The position numbers were made by a program, and so were the translations under genes. A stretch of 35,087 bases of DNA, taken from positions 1-35,087 of the forward strand of contig CAMLDH010000003.1 in NCBI GenBank assembly GCA_946478765.1, given 5' to 3'. Below the pieces are notes generated by a model that saw only the letters and a list, made by a program, of their open reading frames with translations, searched no databases and was not told where the DNA came from. This document shows, piece by piece, positions 1 through 9,867 of this stretch. The first letter of the stretch is position 1. The number at the start of each line of letters is the position of its first letter. The DNA is from an uncultured Oxalobacteraceae bacterium. GTDB taxonomy: Bacteria > Pseudomonadota > Gammaproteobacteria > Burkholderiales > Burkholderiaceae.

Positions 1-187
1 TCAGGCTGACCTGACTGTCATTGATGAGAAAGATGTCCATGCGTGCGGATGAGTTGCCTGGGATAGCGCCAGAGAAGACGGGCGTCGTTGGTGAGCGCCC
101 GCAGGAAGAGCAGATGCGCAATCAGTGGACCGGAAGCTGCGGTGCGCAATGTATTGGCCAAGCCGGCTTGCGGCCGGCGCGCCATGC
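1..187 (-). other. Unassigned window edge, possible start of another minus-strand gene
   Basis: No gene is convincing here. On the minus strand a reading frame opens after a TGA at 122-124, can start at TTG 121 or ATG 40, and runs off the window at base 1. Its last readable residues are MDIFLINDSQVSL. A separate 55-codon minus-strand frame starts 2 bases after the hemB stop (ATG at 185) and ends at 18, but its arginine-rich translation resembles nothing I know. Either could be chance. The sequence left of the window would decide. Confidence 0.2.
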
Positions 188-1228
<1,041 letters not shown>

Positions 1229-1269
1229 TTAAATCTCTATATCAACACGTGAGAAATTACATGAACTTT

Positions 1270-1401
1270 TCCGAGAATCCCCCCTCTTAACAGCAGGTGA
1301 TGTACTCACCTCCCGCTTCTCCTCCCTGAGCGGGGCCCTATCGTTTTGACGATAAGGCGTTACTGCCCTGGAGATACTCCCCTTTCTCCAGGGCTTTTTT
1401 T
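1270..1401 (+). ncRNA. Candidate small RNA with anti-Shine-Dalgarno loops, between engB and hemB
   Basis: The gap between two minus-strand genes contains four consecutive hairpins on the plus strand, ending in a terminator with seven T. Stem 1 pairs 1295-1300 with 1306-1311. Stem 2 pairs 1312-1317 with 1329-1334, and its loop TCTCCTCCCTG is an almost ideal anti-Shine-Dalgarno. Stem 3 pairs 1339-1344 with 1349-1354. Stem 4 pairs 1365-1374 with 1385-1394 around a C-rich loop (TACTCCCCTT). The 5' flank also has a C-rich run near 1279-1284. A possible promoter is TTGGAA (1212-1217) with TCTATA (1236-1241), so the 5' end is approximate. From memory this resembles the Rfam family called Betaproteobacteria toxic small RNA, reported to expose anti-Shine-Dalgarno motifs. 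That match was not searched. Confidence 0.65.
1365..1401 (+). terminator. Rho-independent terminator of the small-RNA candidate
   Basis: A perfect 10-bp stem (1365-1374 with 1385-1394) with a 10-base loop is followed by seven T (1395-1401) on the plus strand. The minus strand has no T-run after the same stem, so it does not serve engB. No annotated plus-strand gene precedes it, which is the main reason to propose a small RNA here. Confidence 0.85.
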
Positions 1402-1420
1402 CGGCTTTCAATCTTGCCGG

Positions 1421-2134
1421 TTACGCATCCGACGCGTCAGCGTTGTCATCTGGCGCCTGATCTTCTGCGTCTTCGGACAATCCCAGCAATTCCAGAATCT
1501 TGTCGTTCGCCTCATCCAGTCCGGTCCGCTTCAATGCCGAAAACAACTGTACGGTGAACGGGAAGGGCTTGCCATCTCCATCAACATAACTGGCCAGCAT
1601 GCCACGCGCCAGGCGCAACGCATTGGTCGCGTCATTGCGGTTCAGCTTGTCGGCTTTAGTCAAAATGCAATGAATCGGCCGCCCGGTCGGGGCGAACCAT
1701 TCCAGCATCTGGATATCGAGATCGGTAAAGGGGCGGCGCGAATCCATGATCAATACCAGCGCCGCCAATTGCTTGCGCCGTTGCACATAATCGCCGAGCA
1801 ATTCCTGCCAATGCATCTTGGCCGAGCCCGACACTTCGGCGTAGCCGTAGCCGGGCAAATCGACGAGCAGTGCACGGATTTCATCGACCCTGGTTTCGTC
1901 CTTGCGGTGCTGCCCGACGTGCGCGCCGCCGATCGAAAAATAATTGATGTGCTGCGTGCGCCCCGGTGTCTTGGACGCGAATGCCAGCTTCTTTTGGTTG
2001 CACAGGATATTGATCGCAGTCGATTTGCCAGCGTTGGAGCGGCCGGCGAAGGCGATTTCGGGAACTTGCATATCCGGTAAATCACGGAGATGGTTCACCG
2101 TGGTGAAGAAACGGGCTTGCCAAAGTAGGGACAT
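1421..2134 (-). CDS. engB: Ribosome biogenesis GTP-binding protein EngB (YsxC/YihA)
   Basis: EngB is a small GTPase needed for large ribosomal subunit assembly. From ATG 2134 ([10 protein letters not shown]) the product is 237 residues. The G motifs are in order: G1 [10 protein letters not shown] (about 30-39), G2 region [10 protein letters not shown]3 DLPGYG (92-97), G4 LTKADK and G5-like FSALKR. The open frame runs 38 codons further upstream to 2248, but those residues ([11 protein letters not shown]...) are not family-like, so the internal ATG is preferred. The acidic C-terminal tail ([17 protein letters not shown]) is variable in the family. It is divergent from the cytochrome c gene, with a 152-bp gap that must hold both promoters. 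Confidence 0.96.
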   Translation of the reverse strand: MSLLWQARFFTTVNHLRDLPDMQVPEIAFAGRSNAGKSTAINILCNQKKLAFASKTPGRTQHINYFSIGGAHVGQHRKDETRVDEIRALLVDLPGYGYAEVSGSAKMHWQELLGDYVQRRKQLAALVLIMDSRRPFTDLDIQMLEWFAPTGRPIHCILTKADKLNRNDATNALRLARGMLASYVDGDGKPFPFTVQLFSALKRTGLDEANDKILELLGLSEDAEDQAPDDNADASDA

Positions 2135-2286
2135 AGGTGGGCGAGAAAATGCATAAAGGGACGAAAATGCCAGAATCCTATTGTACAATACGGGGTTGTA
2201 TATTATTGCGCCGCAAAAGCGAAGTCGCCTGCAATAACAACTAGCCAATCGGGCAGAATTTTAATATCAAGTCTCAGGGTGTTTGA

Positions 2287-2946
2287 ATGAATCGTGTGTT
2301 TTTACCGTTTGTGAAATCCTTGTTTGTCGCCATGCTCGCCGTTTCTTCCATCGCCCATGCTGCCGAAGAAAAGACCGCCGTCAAAGCCAGTCCTGCCAAA
2401 GGCGAAGCCATTTACACCAACGGCGACACGGCCCGCAATATTCCCGCCTGCGTTTCCTGCCACGGTGCGGCCGGCAATTCGACCATCGTGCAAAATCCGA
2501 AACTGGCAGCGCAGCATGAAGCGTATATCGTTAAGCAATTGAACGATTTCAAGGGGCCGCAGCGCAATAACGCCATCATGACATCGATCGCGAAAGCATT
2601 GACTGACGCCGAAGTGAAAAACATCGCTGCTTACCTGAATGCGCAAGCACAAAAACCGGGCGCAGCAAAAAACAAGGATACGGTTGAAATCGGCAAGAAA
2701 ATCTACCGCGCCGGTATCGCCGAAAAGAATGTTCCGGCGTGCGCAGGTTGCCACAGCCCGAACGGCGCAGGCATTCCGGCACAGTTTGCACGGATCGGCG
2801 GTCAGCATCAGGAGTATACTTCTGCACAGTTGACCAGCTTCCGGGCCGGTGCGCGCAAGAACAGCCCGCAAATGGTCACCGTGGCAAAGCGGCTGTCGGA
2901 CGATGAAATTCAGGCTGTTGCCGATTACGTGGCTGGCTTGCGATAA
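2287..2946 (+). CDS. Di-haem cytochrome c4-like protein
   Basis: This is a periplasmic electron carrier with two covalently bound haems. The 219-residue product starts with a Sec signal (MNRVFLPFVKSLFVAMLAVS, cleavage near AHA/AEE at about residue 25). It has two CXXCH haem sites, CVSCH at 55-59 and CAGCH at 152-156. Both domains repeat the same pattern (IPACVSCHGAAGN and VPACAGCHSPNG), as in cytochrome c4, which arose by domain duplication. Methionines suited to act as distal ligands (NNAIMTS, NSPQMVT) lie after each haem site. The gene sits directly upstream of the ResB/CcsA machinery that attaches haem to such proteins. A terminator follows, so it may be transcribed alone. Confidence 0.92.
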   Translation: MNRVFLPFVKSLFVAMLAVSSIAHAAEEKTAVKASPAKGEAIYTNGDTARNIPACVSCHGAAGNSTIVQNPKLAAQHEAYIVKQLNDFKGPQRNNAIMTSIAKALTDAEVKNIAAYLNAQAQKPGAAKNKDTVEIGKKIYRAGIAEKNVPACAGCHSPNGAGIPAQFARIGGQHQEYTSAQLTSFRAGARKNSPQMVTVAKRLSDDEIQAVADYVAGLR

Positions 2947-2975
2947 CAAACCAGCTATAAAACAAGATTAACGGA

Positions 2976-3009
2976 GGGGGTGGCCAAGGCCGCCCCCTTT
3001 TGCTTTTTT
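2976..3009 (+). terminator. Rho-independent terminator after the cytochrome c gene
   Basis: A G-rich arm (2976-2985) pairs with a C-rich arm (2988-2997) with one internal mismatch, followed by TTTTGCTTTTTT. It lies 30 bases after the cytochrome stop. It also argues against the GTG at 2980 as the resB start, because that codon falls inside the stem. Confidence 0.8.
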
Positions 3010-3018
3010 GAACCGATA

Positions 3019-5142
3019 ATGACAACAAGTACCGCAGGGTTACAACTCAACACCAAGCGCCGCTGGCTCGCTGAAACCGTCGAACTGGTGTCATCGATGC
3101 GCTTCGCAATCAGTTTGCTCACGCTCATTGCAATTGCATCGGTGATCGGCACGGTATTGAAACAAAACGAACCAATGCCGAACTATGTGAATCAGTTCGG
3201 CCCGTTCTGGTTCGAAGTGTTCGCCAAGCTCGGCTTGTACGCCGTCTATTCGGCATGGTGGTTTTTGCTGATCATGGGCTTTCTGGTGTTGTCGACATCC
3301 TTGTGCCTCGTGCGCAATACGCCGAAGATGCTGAAAGACATGCGCAGCTGGCGTGATAATGTGCGCGAACAATCGCTGCGCAATTTCCATCACAAAACCG
3401 AATGGCATGCTGCGCTATCGCGCGCAGCACTAACGCAGCAAACCGCCGAGCGCATTATCGCAAACGGCTACAAGATCAAGATCCTTGAAAAGGAGAGTGC
3501 AACCTTGATCACAGCCCGACAAGGGGCGGCGAATAAATGGGGCTATATCTTTGCGCATAGTGCGATTGTGATCATTTGCACTGGCGGTTTGCTCGATTCC
3601 AATTTGCCGATTCGTTTTCAACAATGGTTCTATGGAAAAACGCCTTTCGCAGGCAGTGGCATCATCGCGCAAGTGCCGGCTCAACATCGCCTCGGACTGG
3701 GCAATCCGACTTTTCGGGGCAACACGCTGATCCCCGAAGGCGCCAGCAGCAATACCGCGATTATTCCGCAGCAAGATGGCGTATTGATTCAGGATTTGCC
3801 CTTCACGATACAGCTCAAGAAATTCATCATCGAGCATTATTCGACCGGCATGCCGAAATTGTTCGCCAGCGAAGTGGTGGTGAAAGACAATGAGACCGGC
3901 AAGACTTTTGCGGCGACGATCAAGGTCAATGAACCGCTGATCTACAAAGGGATCGCCGTCTATCAATCCAGTTTCGAAGACGGCGGCAGCAAGTTGACGC
4001 TGGCCGGTTATCCGATGGCGGGTGCGCGCAACAATGCGTTTTCTATGAGCGGCGAAGTGGGCAATTCGACGCCGCTGGGCAACGACAAGGAGAGCGAATA
4101 CACCGTCGAGTGGTCGGGCTTTCGGCCATTCAATGTAGAGAACACCGCCCAGAACGGGCAAGATGTGCGTGCGGTCAATCCGGGCCAGAGCTTCAATGAG
4201 AAATTCTCCGATGGACTGAATAAGCGCCTCGGTTCCGCTGCCAAGAATGCCAATAACAAGGATTTGAAAAACGTCGGGCCCAGCGTGCAATACAAGCTGC
4301 GCGATAAAACCGGCCAGGCGCGCGAATACCATAACTACATGCAACCGGTGCAACTGGATGGCGCCTATGTTTTTCTCGCCGGCATGCGCGACGCGCCGGG
4401 CGATGCATTCCGCTATCTGCGTATTCCTGCCGACGATCGCGATTCGGTCGAGGAGTGGATGCGTCTGCGGGCTGCACTCCTGAATCCCGATTTGCGGGCG
4501 CAGGCGGCCCAGCGGTATGCGCAGCATGCATTGCGCGATGGGCGCGCGGAGGGCGATGCCTTGCGCACGCAATTGACAGCGTCGGCGCTCAAGGGCTTGT
4601 CGATTTTTGCCGGCAACGACAAGCAGTCCGGTTATATTGCGGTTGCGAAATTTCTGGATAAATTACCGCCGGCGGAGCAGGAAAAAGCGGCCGGTATTTT
4701 CATGAAAATCCTGAACGGCGGTTTGTGGGAATTGTGGCAAGCCGCACGCGAGAAGGATGGCTTGAAGGCAATCGAACTGGATGAGAAGCACGCGCGCTTC
4801 CTGCAACTGGCGAGCAATGCGTTGTCGGATGCAGCGTTTTACGGTGCGCCGGTCTATCTGCAATTGACCGGGTTTGACGAAGTGAAGGCCTCGGTATTGC
4901 AGGTGACGCGCTCGCCGGGAAAAAAGGTGGTGTATCTCGGTTGTCTGTTGCTGGTGCTCGGCGTGTTCTCGATGTTTTATATTCGCGAGCGCCGTGTGTG
5001 GGTGTGGCTGAAGTCGGGCCAGGACGGCAATGCGCAGGCATTGATGGCGATGAGTTCGCAACGCAAGACACTGGATTTCGAGAAAGAATTTGATGTGCTG
5101 AAACGGCAATTGGCGCAAGCCGCGCCGTCGCAGCAACCCTGA
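3019..5142 (+). CDS. resB: Cytochrome c biogenesis protein ResB (CcsB-type, system II)
   Basis: ResB works with CcsA to move haem across the inner membrane and ligate it to apocytochromes c. From ATG 3019 the protein is 707 residues. Membrane segments are predicted at about 29-47 (FAISLLTLIAIASVIGTVL), 72-98, 174-192 (WGYIFAHSAIVIICTGGLL) and 637-655 (VVYLGCLLLVLGVFSMFYI). A large soluble domain lies between the third and fourth, the usual ResB topology. The His in FAHSAIV is in the membrane segment next to the large domain. The GTG at 2980 extends the frame but sits within the preceding terminator and lacks a ribosome site, so it was rejected. ccsA follows after 83 bases. Confidence 0.94.
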   Translation: MTTSTAGLQLNTKRRWLAETVELVSSMRFAISLLTLIAIASVIGTVLKQNEPMPNYVNQFGPFWFEVFAKLGLYAVYSAWWFLLIMGFLVLSTSLCLVRNTPKMLKDMRSWRDNVREQSLRNFHHKTEWHAALSRAALTQQTAERIIANGYKIKILEKESATLITARQGAANKWGYIFAHSAIVIICTGGLLDSNLPIRFQQWFYGKTPFAGSGIIAQVPAQHRLGLGNPTFRGNTLIPEGASSNTAIIPQQDGVLIQDLPFTIQLKKFIIEHYSTGMPKLFASEVVVKDNETGKTFAATIKVNEPLIYKGIAVYQSSFEDGGSKLTLAGYPMAGARNNAFSMSGEVGNSTPLGNDKESEYTVEWSGFRPFNVENTAQNGQDVRAVNPGQSFNEKFSDGLNKRLGSAAKNANNKDLKNVGPSVQYKLRDKTGQAREYHNYMQPVQLDGAYVFLAGMRDAPGDAFRYLRIPADDRDSVEEWMRLRAALLNPDLRAQAAQRYAQHALRDGRAEGDALRTQLTASALKGLSIFAGNDKQSGYIAVAKFLDKLPPAEQEKAAGIFMKILNGGLWELWQAAREKDGLKAIELDEKHARFLQLASNALSDAAFYGAPVYLQLTGFDEVKASVLQVTRSPGKKVVYLGCLLLVLGVFSMFYIRERRVWVWLKSGQDGNAQALMAMSSQRKTLDFEKEFDVLKRQLAQAAPSQQP

Positions 5143-5225
5143 TGCATCTTTACTATACTAAATAAATTGGCGACCGCCGGAAACCGCCGTGGTAGCGCGT
5201 GCTGTCACGGTAACGGAGAAACGTA

Positions 5226-6377
5226 ATGGAATTGACACACCAACAGACTTACCGCCAGCCTCCTGGCTTTTTCAAGCGCCTGAGCCTGGTTGATTGGTTG
5301 TATGCGGCTGCACTGGTGGCGGCATCGCTATTTGCGCTCAACCGTTTCGGCGCGTACATGGATTATTACGAGAAAGCGATTCTGGTGCTGGCCGCGCCGA
5401 CGTTCGCATGGCTCGGCTGGAACTGGAAGCCGGTGCGCTGGTTGATCGCGCTATTGGCGCTGCTGGCATTGTCGGCGATCGCGCTGTATGGCGGTGCGCT
5501 GGACATGGCCAACAAGAAATTCATTCTCAAGTACTTGCTGTCTAGTCAATCTGCGATTTTATGGATGAGTGCGTTGTTCTATTTGTCGACCCTGTTCTAT
5601 TGGGGCGGCTTGATCGCAAAGTCGGATTTCGGTGGCTCGGTCGGCAGCAAGTTGTGCTGGGCGGCGGTGGTGATGGGTTTCACCGGCATGCTGGTGCGCT
5701 GGTACGAATCGTATTTGATCGGCACCGATATCGGGCACATTCCGGTCTCCAATTTGTATGAAGTGTTCATCCTGTTTTCCATGATCACGGCGCTGTTCTA
5801 TCTGTATTACGAACAGCATTATGCGACGCGCCAACTGGGCCCGTTCGTGATGCTGGTCATTTCTGCGGCGGTCGGATTCTTGCTGTGGTACACAGTCAGC
5901 CGCGATGCTTCCGAGATTCAGCCACTGGTGCCGGCATTGCAAAGCTGGTGGATGAAAATCCATGTGCCGGCAAACTTCATTGGCTATGGCACGTTCGCAT
6001 TGGCATCGATGGTGGCGGTCGCGTACCTGCTGAAATCGAAGGGCATGCTGGTCGAGCGCCTGCCCGCGCTGGAAGTGCTGGATGACATGATGTACAAGGC
6101 GATTGCGGTCGGTTTCGCCTTCTTCACGGTGGCCACGATACTGGGCGCATTGTGGGCGGCTGAAGCATGGGGCGGCTACTGGTCATGGGATCCGAAGGAA
6201 ACCTGGGCGCTGATCGTATGGCTCAATTACGCCGCCTGGCTGCACATGCGCCTGATGAAGGGCTTGCGCGGACAGGTTGCCGCCTGGTGGGCGTTGATAG
6301 GGTTGCTGGTGACGACGTTTGCCTTCCTCGGTGTCAATATGTTCCTGTCCGGCTTGCACTCGTACGGGCAACTCTAA
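5226..6377 (+). CDS. ccsA: Cytochrome c biogenesis protein CcsA (ResC; called CcsB in some annotations)
   Basis: This is the haem-handling integral membrane partner of ResB in system II cytochrome c maturation. The 383-residue product is strongly hydrophobic throughout, with about eight membrane segments. It carries the tryptophan-rich signature WGGYWSWDPKETW at about residues 315-327, diagnostic of the haem-handling (WWD) family. The start at 5226 has a clear Shine-Dalgarno, GGAGAA, 5 bases upstream of the ATG (the bases between read ACGTA). The protein ends with the conserved FLGVNMFLSGLHSY stretch. It is probably cotranscribed with resB. Confidence 0.95.
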   Translation: MELTHQQTYRQPPGFFKRLSLVDWLYAAALVAASLFALNRFGAYMDYYEKAILVLAAPTFAWLGWNWKPVRWLIALLALLALSAIALYGGALDMANKKFILKYLLSSQSAILWMSALFYLSTLFYWGGLIAKSDFGGSVGSKLCWAAVVMGFTGMLVRWYESYLIGTDIGHIPVSNLYEVFILFSMITALFYLYYEQHYATRQLGPFVMLVISAAVGFLLWYTVSRDASEIQPLVPALQSWWMKIHVPANFIGYGTFALASMVAVAYLLKSKGMLVERLPALEVLDDMMYKAIAVGFAFFTVATILGALWAAEAWGGYWSWDPKETWALIVWLNYAAWLHMRLMKGLRGQVAAWWALIGLLVTTFAFLGVNMFLSGLHSYGQL

Positions 6378-6488
6378 GCGTCGTCGGCGCGTATCTGGTT
6401 GCCGAACGCAGGCACGATGAAATTGGTGTAAGGTTCTTCAATCTGAGAAGACTAAGTCTTACATCAGATTTCATCTTACGGGGCAGCC

Positions 6489-7469
6489 ATGTTAATCAAA
6501 CGCAAACCAGACGGGATAGACCTTCCGCGCGCTTCCGATATCACCCCGCGCGCGATTTTCGAATCGCGCCGCACTTTCATCAAGCAGTTGGCGGTCGGTT
6601 CGATTGCCGGCAGCGCCTTGCTGGAAATGGCGTCGCGCGAAGCATTCGCGCAGTCGCCTGTCGCACAAAAACTGGCCGCCAAGGCCAATTCCGCGTATGT
6701 CGTGATGGACAAGACCACGCCGTACAAGGACGCCACTACCTACAACAACTTTTACGAATTTGGCACCGACAAATCCGATCCGGCCAGAAATGCCGGTACG
6801 CTCAAAACGCGGCCGTGGACTGTGACGATTGAAGGCGAAGTCAAAAAGCCGATGACGCTCGATCTCGACAGCCTGCTGACACTGGCGCCGCTGGAAGAGC
6901 GCATTTATCGCCTGCGCTGCGTCGAAGGCTGGTCGATGGTGATTCCGTGGATCGGCTATTCATTGTCGGAATTGATCAAAAAAGTCGAGCCGACCGGCAA
7001 TGCAAAATATGTCGAATTCATTTCGCTGGCCGACAAGAAGCAGATGCCCGGCGTGCGCAGCCCGGTTCTCGAATGGCCTTATGTCGAAGGGTTGCGGCTG
7101 GACGAGGCAAACCATCCGCTGGCCTTGCTGACCTTGGGCATGTATGGCGAAGTGCTGCCGAACCAGAATGGCGCGCCGGTACGCATGGTGCTGCCGTGGA
7201 AATATGGTTTCAAGTCGGCCAAATCGATTGTAAAAATCCGCTTTACCAAGGATCAGCCGCGCACTGCATGGAATATCGCTGCGCCGAATGAATATGGCTT
7301 CTATTCCAACGTCAATCCCGAGGTCGATCATCCACGCTGGTCGCAAGCGAGTGAACGCCGCATCGGCGAAGACGGCTTCTTCGCGAAAAAGCGCAAAACC
7401 TTGATGTTCAACGGTTATAGCGAGGTCGCGTCCCTGTACTCGGGCATGGATTTGAAGAAATTTTTCTGA
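6489..7469 (+). CDS. msrP: Periplasmic methionine sulfoxide reductase, catalytic molybdoprotein MsrP
   Basis: MsrP (formerly YedY) reduces methionine sulfoxide in oxidised periplasmic proteins using a mononuclear molybdopterin centre. The 326-residue product has a twin-arginine signal, SRRTFIK, with the arginine pair at 27-28, followed by a hydrophobic stretch and AFA cleavage site near 54. Cofactor-bound folded enzymes use that route. The molybdenum ligand cysteine is visible at about C144 in [14 protein letters not shown]. The C-terminal stretch [20 protein letters not shown] is typical. msrQ begins 14 bases after the stop, so the two form an operon. Confidence 0.96.
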   Translation: MLIKRKPDGIDLPRASDITPRAIFESRRTFIKQLAVGSIAGSALLEMASREAFAQSPVAQKLAAKANSAYVVMDKTTPYKDATTYNNFYEFGTDKSDPARNAGTLKTRPWTVTIEGEVKKPMTLDLDSLLTLAPLEERIYRLRCVEGWSMVIPWIGYSLSELIKKVEPTGNAKYVEFISLADKKQMPGVRSPVLEWPYVEGLRLDEANHPLALLTLGMYGEVLPNQNGAPVRMVLPWKYGFKSAKSIVKIRFTKDQPRTAWNIAAPNEYGFYSNVNPEVDHPRWSQASERRIGEDGFFAKKRKTLMFNGYSEVASLYSGMDLKKFF

Positions 7470-7483
7470 TCTGGATAGCGAAA

Positions 7484-8125
7484 ATGTTCAATCCCACTCC
7501 GAAACAATTCAAGGCCATCAAGGCGTCTTTGTTCGTGATGGCATTGCTGCCGTTTGCGCGCCTCGTGTTATTCGCGTTCACCGGTCGGCTCGGCGCCAAT
7601 CCGATCGAATTCATTACGCGCAATACCGGCGACTGGACGCTGTATTTCCTGTGCATCACGCTGGCGGTAACCCCGCTGCGCCGCCTGACCCAATGGAATT
7701 GGCTGATCAAGCTGCGCCGGATGCTGGGGCTGTTCGTCTTTTTTTACGTGCTGCTGCACTTTACGACTTTCCTCTGGTTCGACCATTTCTTCGATGTCGA
7801 CGAGATGCTGAAGGATGTCATCAAACGGCCGTTCATTACCGTCGGTTTTAGCGCATTCCTGCTGTTGATTCCACTGGCGCTCACCAGCACCAATGGCATG
7901 GTGAAGCGCTTGGGCGGCAAGCGCTGGCAATGGCTGCATCGCACGATTTATGTGATTGCACCGCTTGGCATCCTGCATTTCTGGTGGATGAAGGCCGGCA
8001 AGCATGACTTCGCTCAGCCTATCCTGTTCGGCATTCTCGTTGCGGCGCTGTTGTTGTCGCGCGTGTACTGGAATCTGGGACAGGCGCGTGCGCAAAAGCG
8101 CCAGGTTGAGGCGACATCGGCTTGA
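7484..8125 (+). CDS. msrQ: Haem-binding membrane subunit MsrQ of the MsrPQ system
   Basis: MsrQ (formerly YedZ) is an inner-membrane b-type haem protein that passes electrons from the quinone pool to MsrP. The 213-residue product is hydrophobic with about six membrane segments. Histidines sit in VLLHFTTFLWF, WQWLHRTIYV and LGILHFWW, consistent with haem ligation in the ferric reductase-like family. It follows msrP by 14 bases. No plus-strand terminator is visible after it; the hairpin at 8214-8239 has its T-run only on the minus strand. Confidence 0.95.
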   Translation: MFNPTPKQFKAIKASLFVMALLPFARLVLFAFTGRLGANPIEFITRNTGDWTLYFLCITLAVTPLRRLTQWNWLIKLRRMLGLFVFFYVLLHFTTFLWFDHFFDVDEMLKDVIKRPFITVGFSAFLLLIPLALTSTNGMVKRLGGKRWQWLHRTIYVIAPLGILHFWWMKAGKHDFAQPILFGILVAALLLSRVYWNLGQARAQKRQVEATSA

Positions 8126-8204
8126 TGAGTCTGGAAATGCGCGGTAACGGTAAGCCTTTCCAAACAAATTGGCATCGCCCATCGATTTTGTCGGCGCAGG
8201 TGCA

Positions 8205-8239
8205 GAAAATAAAAGGGATCAGGCCAAAGTCTGATCCCT
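8205..8239 (-). terminator. Rho-independent terminator of lysA
   Basis: A 9-bp perfect stem (8214-8222 with 8231-8239) is followed on the minus strand by a T-rich tail, TTTATTTT. It lies about 30 bases beyond the lysA stop. Confidence 0.85.
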
Positions 8240-8269
8240 CAAGTCATCGCAGCTCGACCGGCCGTTTTG

Positions 8270-9553
8270 TCAGCTGACGATCGACTCCAGCGCAAACAAA
8301 TCAGCCGCCGCTTCGCGCTTGCGCACCAGGTGCACGCAGTCGCCATCGACCATCACTTCTGCGGCCCGGCCGCGCGTATTGTAATTCGACGCCATCGTCA
8401 TGCCATAGGCGCCGGCCGACATGATCGCGAGCAGGTCGCCCTGTTCAATTGCCAGTTCGCGCGAACGCGCCAGCCAGTCGCCCGATTCGCAGACCGGCCC
8501 GACCACATCGTACGTCTTCGGCACTGCATCGCGTTGCGTGACTGCCTGCACGCCATGCCATGCTTCATACATCGCGGGACGCATCAGGTCGTTCATCGCT
8601 GCATCCACGATCGCAAAGTTCTTGGCGCTGCCATGCTTGAGATACTGCACTTCGGTCACCAGCACGCCGGCGTTGCCGACGATCGAGCGTCCCGGTTCGA
8701 ACATCACTTTGATCGGCTTGCCGCGATACTGCATGCGGCGCCAATCGTCGATTCTGGCAAACAGGCGCGCCAGATAATCGCCGACCGCAACCGGTTGGTC
8801 ATTGTCGTAGGTGATGCCGATGCCGCCGCCGATGTCGAGATGATGCAAATGGATGCCTTCCTTTGCCAGCGTATCGACCAGTTCGATCAGCTTGTCGAGT
8901 GCTTCCAGCAGCGGCGCGTCGTCCAGCAATTGCGACCCGATATGGCAGTCGATGCCGACCACACTGATGTGCGGCAGTGTCGCCGCCAGGCGGTAAGTAG
9001 TCAGCGCCTCGTCATAAGCGACGCCGAACTTGTTTTCCTTGAGGCCGGTGGAAATGTACGGATGGGTTTTGGCATCCACGTTCGGATTCACGCGCAATGA
9101 GATCGGCGCCTGCTTGCCCATTTCTGCGGCGACCTCGTTCAACCGATGCAGTTCCGGAATCGATTCGACGTTAAAGCACAGGATGTCGTGCGATAGTGCC
9201 AGGCGTATCTCGTCACGGCTTTTGCCGACGCCCGAAAAAATTACTTTTTTCGGATCGCCGCCGACCGCGAGTACGCGTAGCAATTCGCCGCCCGACACAA
9301 TGTCGAATCCGGAACCGAGTTGCCGCAGCAAATCGAGTACCGCAAGATTGGAATTGGATTTGACCGAATAGCAAACCAGCGCGGAATCGTCATCCCGGCC
9401 GGCTTTCTTGCACGCATGAGCGTAGGCTGAAAAATTTTCAGTCAATGCCGCTTTGGAATAGACGTAGGTGGGCGTGCCGAATTGTCTTGCAATTTGCGTC
9501 AGCGGTGTTTGTTCGGCGCATAGTACGCCATTTTGGTAAGAGAAATGCGACAT
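8270..9553 (-). CDS. lysA: Diaminopimelate decarboxylase
   Basis: LysA converts meso-diaminopimelate to L-lysine with pyridoxal phosphate in the cytoplasm, the last step of lysine synthesis. The 427-residue product has the expected fold-III decarboxylase motifs: the cofactor lysine K65 in CYSVKSNSN, HIGSQ at 204-208, the phosphate-binding GGGIG at 242-246, EPGRS at 286-290 and the catalytic CESGDW at 355-360. The start MSHFSYQNG at 9553 matches family length. It follows lptM by 11 bases, a gene order common in proteobacteria. Confidence 0.97.
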   Translation of the reverse strand: MSHFSYQNGVLCAEQTPLTQIARQFGTPTYVYSKAALTENFSAYAHACKKAGRDDDSALVCYSVKSNSNLAVLDLLRQLGSGFDIVSGGELLRVLAVGGDPKKVIFSGVGKSRDEIRLALSHDILCFNVESIPELHRLNEVAAEMGKQAPISLRVNPNVDAKTHPYISTGLKENKFGVAYDEALTTYRLAATLPHISVVGIDCHIGSQLLDDAPLLEALDKLIELVDTLAKEGIHLHHLDIGGGIGITYDNDQPVAVGDYLARLFARIDDWRRMQYRGKPIKVMFEPGRSIVGNAGVLVTEVQYLKHGSAKNFAIVDAAMNDLMRPAMYEAWHGVQAVTQRDAVPKTYDVVGPVCESGDWLARSRELAIEQGDLLAIMSAGAYGMTMASNYNTRGRAAEVMVDGDCVHLVRKREAAADLFALESIVS

Positions 9554-9564
9554 GTCGGATCGGG

Positions 9565-9759
9565 TTAATTGGATGCGGGAACTTGGCTGTCGGCCGGCGC
9601 CTTGGCGGGTGCGGGAACCGATTGGGGACCTGCCTTGATGGCGTCAGGTTTGCTGGGCAGATAAAGCGGGCCGCGTTGGCCGCAGCCCGCGAGCAGGGCC
9701 GCCAAAACGGCAACAAGGGAAAAAGCGACAAGGCGGGGCGAATCAAAACAGGACTTCAC
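9565..9759 (-). CDS. lptM: LPS translocon maturation chaperone-type lipoprotein LptM (LppL/YifL)
   Basis: A small outer-membrane lipoprotein. LptM is reported to assist oxidative assembly of the LptD/LptE translocon in enterobacteria; the same role here is inferred. The hydrophobic signal ends in the lipobox LLAGC, immediately followed by the family hallmark GQRGPLYLP, then a proline- and alanine-rich tail. With the GTG at 9759 the product is 64 residues and the lipid-modified cysteine is residue 26. The frame continues upstream to an ATG at 9810, which would give an unusually long signal, so the start is uncertain. It is immediately upstream of lysA and divergent from cyaY. Confidence 0.85.
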   Translation of the reverse strand: MKSCFDSPRLVAFSLVAVLAALLAGCGQRGPLYLPSKPDAIKAGPQSVPAPAKAPADSQVPASN

Positions 9760-9867
9760 GATTAGAATCACAGTCTTTGGATATTGCGGGAAAGAAGAGC
9801 GCACCGCCATGGCGATACCGTACGCTGCCCCAACAAATTGGATTATAAAACTTCACTGGAGTGTAGC

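Noticed and set aside
2980..3018. GTG start extending ResB by 13 residues
   Set aside because: The codon lies in the stem of the cytochrome c terminator, has no Shine-Dalgarno, and the extension is not family-like.
3430..4572. 380-codon minus-strand frame opposite resB
   Set aside because: Shadow of resB coding; composition-driven, without start signals or known domains.
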